DNA from: Hormiphora californensis
Taxonomy: Eukaryota; Ctenophora; Tentaculata; Cydippida; Pleurobrachiidae
Assembly: GCA_020137815.1 (NCBI GenBank)
Contig: CM035352.1
Span: forward strand, 1,590,529 to 1,654,528
DNA: 64,000 nucleotides
Reading direction: 5' to 3'
Part shown: positions 57,471-64,000 of the stretch, one piece after another
Numbering within the stretch: position 1 is the stretch's first letter
How the letters are laid out: each line of letters starts with the position of its first letter
Position numbers and translations under genes: made by a program
The notes under the pieces: generated by a model
Database searches by the model: none
Told to the model about the DNA's origin: nothing
The model's input: only the letters and a program-made list of their open reading frames with translations

Positions 57471-58498
57471 ATATCGAGCACATCCTCATTCCTCATAGAT
57501 TCATGTGTTAGTAAGGGTTGGGAAGTAGCGGGTGGATCAAATGCCGTCTCAGGCTTACTTTGCGTTCAGCTGTTTCAGGATGCTACATATAGTTGAGGGG
57601 GCATTGGCAGAGAGTGTTGGTTGGCATCGAGGGATAGAAGGAGATGGGGCGCCGGGGGTTATATGCGAGGTAAGGAGGGGAAGGGAGGAGAAGTGAAGAA
57701 TAGGGGGGGAGGAAAGAATACGGAAGGGGGAGGGTGTGTAGTTTAACCCCCACCTTTTTAAACCCAGTCTAGAGGTAGCTGTACGGGCATTTGTTGAAAC
57801 ACAATTATAGTTTAGTTGTATCGGGGTGTGGACAGTGGTCCCCATATTAGGGGATACCCACCGTTGCAGTGCACTGACTGTACAGTTAACACCAGCACAC
57901 CGTCACAGTATCCGGCACTCAGGCCCCTAAGCTTGCGCCGGGCGAAAGGAGGAACAGTCTATATGAGACATGTGAGTCCCGGTACTCAACCTAACAAACT
58001 CTTTTCTATGCATGCCTGTGTGAGGGCCGGTATGGAGTTAACGTTTAAATTAATTTAATGGGGGACCGGGACCCACTGATGGGAAGCCCTATTTTCTTTT
58101 ATTGTATAAAAACTTTTTGATGTTGTAAACATGTAAACCCTCTAGTGTGTTTAACATGGACGAAACTGGGGAAATTGACGAGTGACGAAATTGGAATAAA
58201 TCTGATGAACTATAAAAACCCAGGATTTGGATGGCCCTCCAAAATTTTATCACTTTTCTAAATTGGATACTGCGTTCTGGATATGTGGTTAGTATCCCAC
58301 GCTTGGCACTCTCTCAGATACTCAGCAGAAGTGATTGCTATCAGTAGTTATGCATGTGTACTGTGTTACCCCAGAAAACAAAAGTACATCACCGATCTGA
58401 CTGAATTAATTGTGCTTTCTCTCAAAAAATATACAATCCCATCTACGTGCCTAATTCTCTCTCTCTCTCTCTTGTCTCTGTCTCTCTCTCTCACTCCG
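57471..58498. other. Sequence before the scaffold gap, no gene
   Basis: Contains purine-rich text at 57650-57740 and ends in an interrupted (CT)n tract at 58455-58498, a plausible cause of the assembly break. Confidence 0.5.
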
Positions 58499-58598
58499 NN
58501 NNNNNNNNNNNNNNNNNNNNNNNNNNNNNNNNNNNNNNNNNNNNNNNNNNNNNNNNNNNNNNNNNNNNNNNNNNNNNNNNNNNNNNNNNNNNNNNNNN
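58499..58598. other. Scaffold gap of 100 N
   Basis: Exactly 100 undetermined bases, the conventional placeholder length for a gap of unknown size. Confidence 0.98.
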
Positions 58599-61500
58599 AG
58601 GGGGCATTTGGGATGGTTTTGTAATTTTAAGTTTCCTCCCCGTCAAGGGGTTTTTAAAAACCCCGTTTTTTTCCCCCCTTAATGGGTTTGTGTTAGGGGG
58701 TTTTTTGTTTTTAAAATCCTTTTTTTTTTTTTCTTTGAAACCCTTTGTTTTTTTCCTTTCTTTTTCTTTTTTCCAGATTCTTCCCTTCCGCCCTCCCCCC
58801 CCATTTTTTGTTTAAATTTTTAAATGCCCTGTTACCCCCTGACATACACCCGCGCCGTCTAAAGTCTTTTTTTTTTTAAAAACCAAACAAAATCACTTTC
58901 CCAATCAAAAACCTTATCGCCTATTTGGTTCATTCATCAAACTATATCTAATGCAAATTTGCACGGAAATGTGACACCCACCCGTAAATGGGAGGGACGT
59001 GACCCGTCAGTGGGGCCGACGGGGACCCGGGCAATTTTGCCCGATGGATTTAAACAGGTTTTAAAACAGGATTTAAACAATATACATCTATAAGGGGACT
59101 TCTTTTGTCAGATGAAAAAGAAAGTTAAAGATGCTAAGGGGGTTTAAAATTAAAATTTTAATTTAAAAAATAAATTAGGAAAAAAAGGAGCGGGGGTTAA
59201 AAAAAAAAACGAAACATGAAGGGAATAAAAAAATAATTAAAAAAGCCCAAAATAAAAAGGCAAAAAAAAGCGTAAAGGGGGTCAACGGGGGAAAGGGTTA
59301 AAGTTTCGGGGGGGAAAAAGGGGGGAGCGAATAAAAAAAAAAACGTGTGGGAAAAAAAAAAAAGAAAAAATCTCTAAAAATAAAACTCGGGGGGGGGAAA
59401 AAAAACCTGCAGCGGGCAAGAAAAACTCAAAATATAAAACACGTATAAGAAATGGGAAGTTCGTGAAGGTGCCAAAACCCGGATTTTCGGGGGAACGGGT
59501 GGGGGGGGTTTGGAGAAATGCTAAACTAGTTTTTTGGGGGGAAACCAAATTTTGGATTGGTTTCCCGAGATGGAATCCTACCCCGGGGGCTGTTGAGGGT
59601 ACTCAACGTTTAAAGGAGTCATGAAGATTTCGGGGGGGCCGAAAAGCTCACGCTGCCTCGAACTCAACGCAGGTGGATGGTCTTTAATTTGTTGGGATCC
59701 AAAATCCTAGGGGTTTGGGTTTTAGAATCTAAACGATTCAAAGGATAAATAGAAAAGGGGAAAAAAGGCCCGGGAAAGGGAAACCATACCCCAAACGTTT
59801 GGGGTTGAGTTTAAATCAATTTTAAGGGAAATTTGGGGGGAGGGACCCGTGCCCCTGATAAATCCTGCCCTTCTAGAGAAGTTTTTTCGAGGGTAGATTG
59901 CGGTCGGGCGGACGGGGTCGATAGTGAAAAATGGGCCCGAGGGTTTTAAAAAGGGTTTCCCTGGTTTTGACCATTTCCCAAAGCCGGGGGGATTTCCTTT
60001 TTTGGAAATACGGGCTCTTGGGTCCTCAAAAAGGGGGGCTTTTCAGGGGGGAAGGGGGGGTTTCGTTTTTCGGTGATTCGGTCATAGGGGGGGCATTTCC
60101 TTAGGAGCTCAAGAGAGGCGATGTGGGAAAGGGTTTTTCGTAGGGGGCACACCCTCTTTTTTTCCAGTGAAAATCCACCCTTTCGATACTTTTCAAAGCC
60201 CCCCGCTCGATTTTTAGGCCATGAGAAGCCGCCTAATCTGGGGCCACTCCCCTTTGGCTGATTTCGCTCCAAAGAAAAGTATGGTTCGGGTTCAACTGAA
60301 TTTAACCTTTTTTAAAAAAGGTTTCTTCCTTTTTAACTCTTTTGGATTCCCCCACTATTCAAAAAGCTTTAAAGTGGTGTTTTTTCCGGAAAGTTGATAA
60401 TAGGGGAATCCAAACCATTTTCTACTGGTTTTTTTCCCTCGGAACTTTTTAACCAAAAGTGGGGTACGGACTCTATATTTTTTCCCAGGGGAATTTTTTG
60501 CTACATCCCTGTTTCCCCGGGTTTGGGAAAAAACCTCAGGCCCCAAAGGCTTCAGCGAAAAAACAAGGGGGGCCCGGGCCTTTGTCCCCCCCACATAAAA
60601 CTTGGGGGGATTTTCTGGATACCCCAAAGGGGCGAGTTTGAGAAATTTTTAGGGGGGAGTTTTTTCAAGGGGGTCGAGGCAAGGCTTAAATTTTCGGGGT
60701 GGGTTTTTTGATTTAAATTGGGTTTTGCCCAAAGGTGGTTTGGGTAGCCCCCCCGGTTACATAGGAGTATAGGTAGGTCAGAGGGTAAAACCAACTTAGA
60801 ATAAGATTCAGGGGGGAGGACTGAGAGGTTGAGGGCACTTTTAAAGGCCCCATGATGGACCGAAAAACTTTCCCTGCCTAATTTCCATGAGGTTTCCCTT
60901 GAATAAATCCGTTGAGATTGAAGTCACCCCCAAAATGAGTATGATTTGGGCCGATGGAACCTTTAGCCCCGTTGAAATGTAAAGGGTTTGTACTGTTTTT
61001 AAAAAAAACCCGTGCTTTTTTAAACCCTTAAAAACCCGTTTTTTTTTTAATTTTTACGAAATCCCCATTTTTGTGCGAAGGACCCCCAAGGTAGACGGGG
61101 GTTTTTGGGAGTGATCGGTGGTCCAAGCCCCGTAAACCCAAAAATCGTCCTCCCCATAGGAGGTGGGACAAGGTCAAACCGGGCCCCGCTCCGGAAAAAA
61201 GTGTGCTCTGTCGGGGTCCAGTTCCGCGGTGACTCTTTAATAATATAACCTTGAAAAGCTCAGGGCTCAAAAGGGTGCCCTTCCCTCTTTTTCCCACTAG
61301 GACCCCTGGGTTCGTTCAATTTTTCCCCCCAGCAGTTTATCTTGGCGGCAGAGCTAAAATAATGTCCCCCCCTGACTTTCCTTGAAGTTTTCCACGTAAA
61401 CCCCCTATTTTTTAAAATTTTTTGAGCAAGGTTCCCGAAAAAACGGTGTCGAACGCTTTTGAAAAGTCAATAAAAAGCCGATAGAGTCCCCCTCTTCCCC

Positions 61501-64000
61501 CTTTTTGGGGGTTACGTACTTTTCAAAGGTTTTCTGGTGTCAAAAACATGGTCGGCTGTCTCGGGGGCCTTTTAAAAAAACCCATTATTAGGGGGGTCAA
61601 AGGGGTTTTCCCTCGACGGAATTGGGAAACCCGGGCCCCTTAGAAATGGAAAAAAAAGTTTTTTCCCACGTTTTCTGGAAACAAACGATAGCCCGATATT
61701 GTTAGGGTCATAGGGGGCCCTCCCCTTTTTTTGGACGGGTAACCCCTGGGTTCTTTCCTGGGGAGGGTCTGTTTTGTATACATTTTTTAAGAATTTACCA
61801 GGGCCCCTTTTCTTGAAATAAACCCCGCTTGATTTAATTCATTGGGCCCATTCGGGGCACACGCCCACCCCCCTTTGGGCCTTTTTTTAGGCCCCTTATT
61901 CCCCTCTTCCCCTTCCCCAAATGTACAGGGGGTTTAAAAAAAAAAACTCCTAGGTCAGCTCTTTCTCCGAAAGGGGGGGGTTTTCGGGTTTTTGATGCTT
62001 GATAAACCCGGTGGGCGGGTTTTTTCCTTAAAGATTTTTAAGAACAAAAAGAAGTTCCCCCCCAATAAAACGTCAAGGGAAATGGCCTGTTGGGGGTTTT
62101 TTCCCTTTTTTTTTAATTAGACCATTTTATCGAACCTTTTTTGATTTCTCGAGTCAATCCTTTTTAAATACCTCCTTTTTTTTCTGTTTGATGAGCCTTC
62201 TGTAAATCTTTTTTGGGACGTAAAAAGCCTCTCTCCCGTTGTTACGAAACAAAAGACGGGTGCTATTTTTGGAAACCCTTTTTCGACTTTCCCCTTTTGG
62301 GTTTTGGGGACATTTCTTAAACAAACCAGGGTTTTCCTTGGTCCCGAATCGGTTTTTTTTGCCTTTTTTTGGAAAGCCGAGAAAGGGGGGGAATGTCTTG
62401 AGAGGCAGGGTCCCATGAGAAACGTACAAAAGTCCTTAAGTTTCCCCCCGTCTCCTCTTTTGGGGGAGCCAGGTCTCGCCCCTTTTAAAGATGCCCGGAG
62501 CCTCATTGAAAGGGGTTTTCTGTTTTATTTTGCCCGCATAAAGCTGCAGGGGACCCTTTTTTTTCCAATTTGAAATTGACAAGGGGGATCCTCAAGAGGG
62601 TCCTTATTTCATTTCCGTTGTACAGACGCTGGTAAAGTTTTTAGAGTGGTAACACACGGGGGGGGTGGTCCGAGAAAAAATTTGAAAGGGCTTTTTAACT
62701 TTAAAAAACGATACCAAAATTTTAGGACTTTGGGGGGGACAAAATGCTGTTGGGAATCAACCCCCGCTGCCCCCCTTGTATTTTTATGCACGTAAAATTT
62801 TCCCCATATCCCCCAAGGGGGGTTACCGTTTGAAAACGTTGGTTGGTTTTAGAGAGGGGGTTAAATAGGAGGCTGGCCCCGGGAGTTTTTGGCTGGGGGT
62901 TGCTTGATTAATTTCCCAGGCGAGTAAGATATGGGTTTTTCGAAACCCCGGGCACCCGTATCGACTCGCTTTCCCTGGAAGGTTTGGTTTTTGAAAGCCG
63001 GTTCTTTAAACGTTAAAATCGCCTTTTAAACCCAAGTTAGCCTTCCCGGTTCCCGGGAAAAAACTAAAAACAAGCACATTTCCAGAGTAGTACAATTTTG
63101 GGCCCCTGTCCTGGGCCTCTTGTTTAAAATGAATTTTCGGGGCTTTCCCCTAGAGGTTTTCCATTTGGGGGGTACCGGGAATTCCCCGATCCAAAAGAAC
63201 CCCCAGGAAAGTCCTCCCCCATTCGTTTGGAACTTTTAACCACTTTCCCCGCTTTTCATAGGTTTTCCCCTCGACGCCAATACCCAGGCCCCCCAATTTT
63301 TGACAAGACCTAACTTGTTGAAGCAACCGTTTTCCTGGAAGGGTGACGTTTTCCCTTGGTTTTTTTGTAAGCAAAAAAAACCCCCCCTTGACATAAGATT
63401 TGAGTAAAAACTTTCGTTGTTTTTTTTCCGGAAAAACAGGTTTAAAACTTTTTTTTCCATTTGGCAATACTCACTTTCGGGGGACTGAGGGGGGTCAGAT
63501 ACTTTGGGCCTAGTTATCATGGGGGGGTTATTCAGGGGGTATCCGCCCGGTAGTGGTCGTGGGTTTTTTTGTTTTTGGGGGCCCTCATTAAACGTGTTAT
63601 TCTGGGAGTATCCGACTTTGGGGGGGGTCGATGGTTTTTTTTTGGTTGGGCCCCGGGGGTCAGAGGATATCCCACTGCGCCGGTAATTTTCCCCCTTAAA
63701 GGGGGTGATCCTGAAATGGGGACAAGGGGTCGATGGGTCCCCGGGGGGAAACAGGCCACAACCCCCGGGCCTTGCATCCCTGAGCTTTTAAAACCCAAAT
63801 TTTTTTGCGGCCTGGTCATGATAACTTTGGGGTGTGGGTTTGCTAGAAGATCATTGTGGGGTGGGGGCAAAAAAAGGGTTGTGAAAAGTGAAAAATTTTA
63901 TTTTCATTCCATTCATGGGGGGATCGTCCCCCAGTAAGTAAAACTGGTCAGTCAGGGGCCCGGTTAAACTGGATTAGTTTTCCGTAAAAAAACTCTTGGG
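58599..64000. other. Base-call-degraded sequence with inflated homopolymers
   Basis: Runs of G, C, A and T are lengthened throughout, as at 1-4640, so no long frame can be trusted. Apart from the LINE traces at 61020-62510 and a GDFN-like endonuclease motif on the minus strand near 60935, I recognise nothing. It looks like an unpolished contig end. Confidence 0.75.
61020..62510 (-). mobile_element. Degraded LINE-like reverse transcriptase traces
   Basis: Reading leftward, a basic linker-like frame (62506-62117) is followed by LFIDFSKAFDT at about 61490-61450. GTLLSPELFKVIL lies at about 61280-61240 and LLWADD/LLWGG-like text near 61150. This is the RT motif order (catalytic Asp, then the SP.LF block, then the DD box). 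Frames break at homopolymers. The clade cannot be assigned. Confidence 0.55.

Overview
The window looks like animal nuclear DNA from an early-branching invertebrate. A demosponge is my best guess and is an inference. The reasons are short GT-AG introns in every gene, a Pax-type paired-domain gene, an ankyrin-HECT ubiquitin ligase, a small secreted VWC protein, homogentisate dioxygenase, a CR1/L2-like LINE, many terminal-inverted-repeat (TIR) elements and abundant (GA)n/(CT)n microsatellites. Nothing bacterial, no CRISPR array and no recognisable rRNA or tRNA gene was seen.

Layout. 1-4665 is an error-rich, homopolymer-distorted second copy of the locus that follows, apparently the other haplotype. 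4850-8161 carries the 3' half of homogentisate 1,2-dioxygenase (HGD, +). 8371-12793 is a 5'-truncated LINE plus an abutting 1.57-kb palindromic element; both are absent from the 1-4665 copy. 13054-15269 is a stack of foldback/TIR elements, one holding a G-rich minisatellite. 17010-18616 and 27257-28094 are two small secreted-protein genes (+). Between them lie a TTAA-flanked element and two hypothetical basic-protein exons. 29994-30569 is a two-exon secreted VWC protein (-).

31448-39317 holds a complete eight-exon ankyrin-HECT E3 ligase (-, 881 residues). Its terminal exon is partly duplicated downstream, and a 2.07-kb hAT-like element sits in one intron. A small divergent gene starts 117 bp away. 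40488-51477 is a Pax gene (+) of about twelve exons with a complete paired domain and only a remnant of the homeodomain arm. 52361-55702 is a BTB-domain gene (-) whose BTB exon is split by a 2.5-kb element with a perfect 8-bp target duplication. That element belongs to the same family as the one in the HECT gene, and both encode related unknown proteins.

56515-57470 holds a LINE 3' fragment and a minisatellite. A 100-N gap lies at 58499-58598. 58599-64000 is again base-call-degraded sequence, with traces of a LINE reverse transcriptase on the minus strand.

The host genes do not form a pathway: tyrosine catabolism (HGD), ubiquitin ligation, transcriptional control (Pax) and secreted proteins are simply neighbours. 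Genes are compact, while most intergenic and intronic length is repeat-derived.
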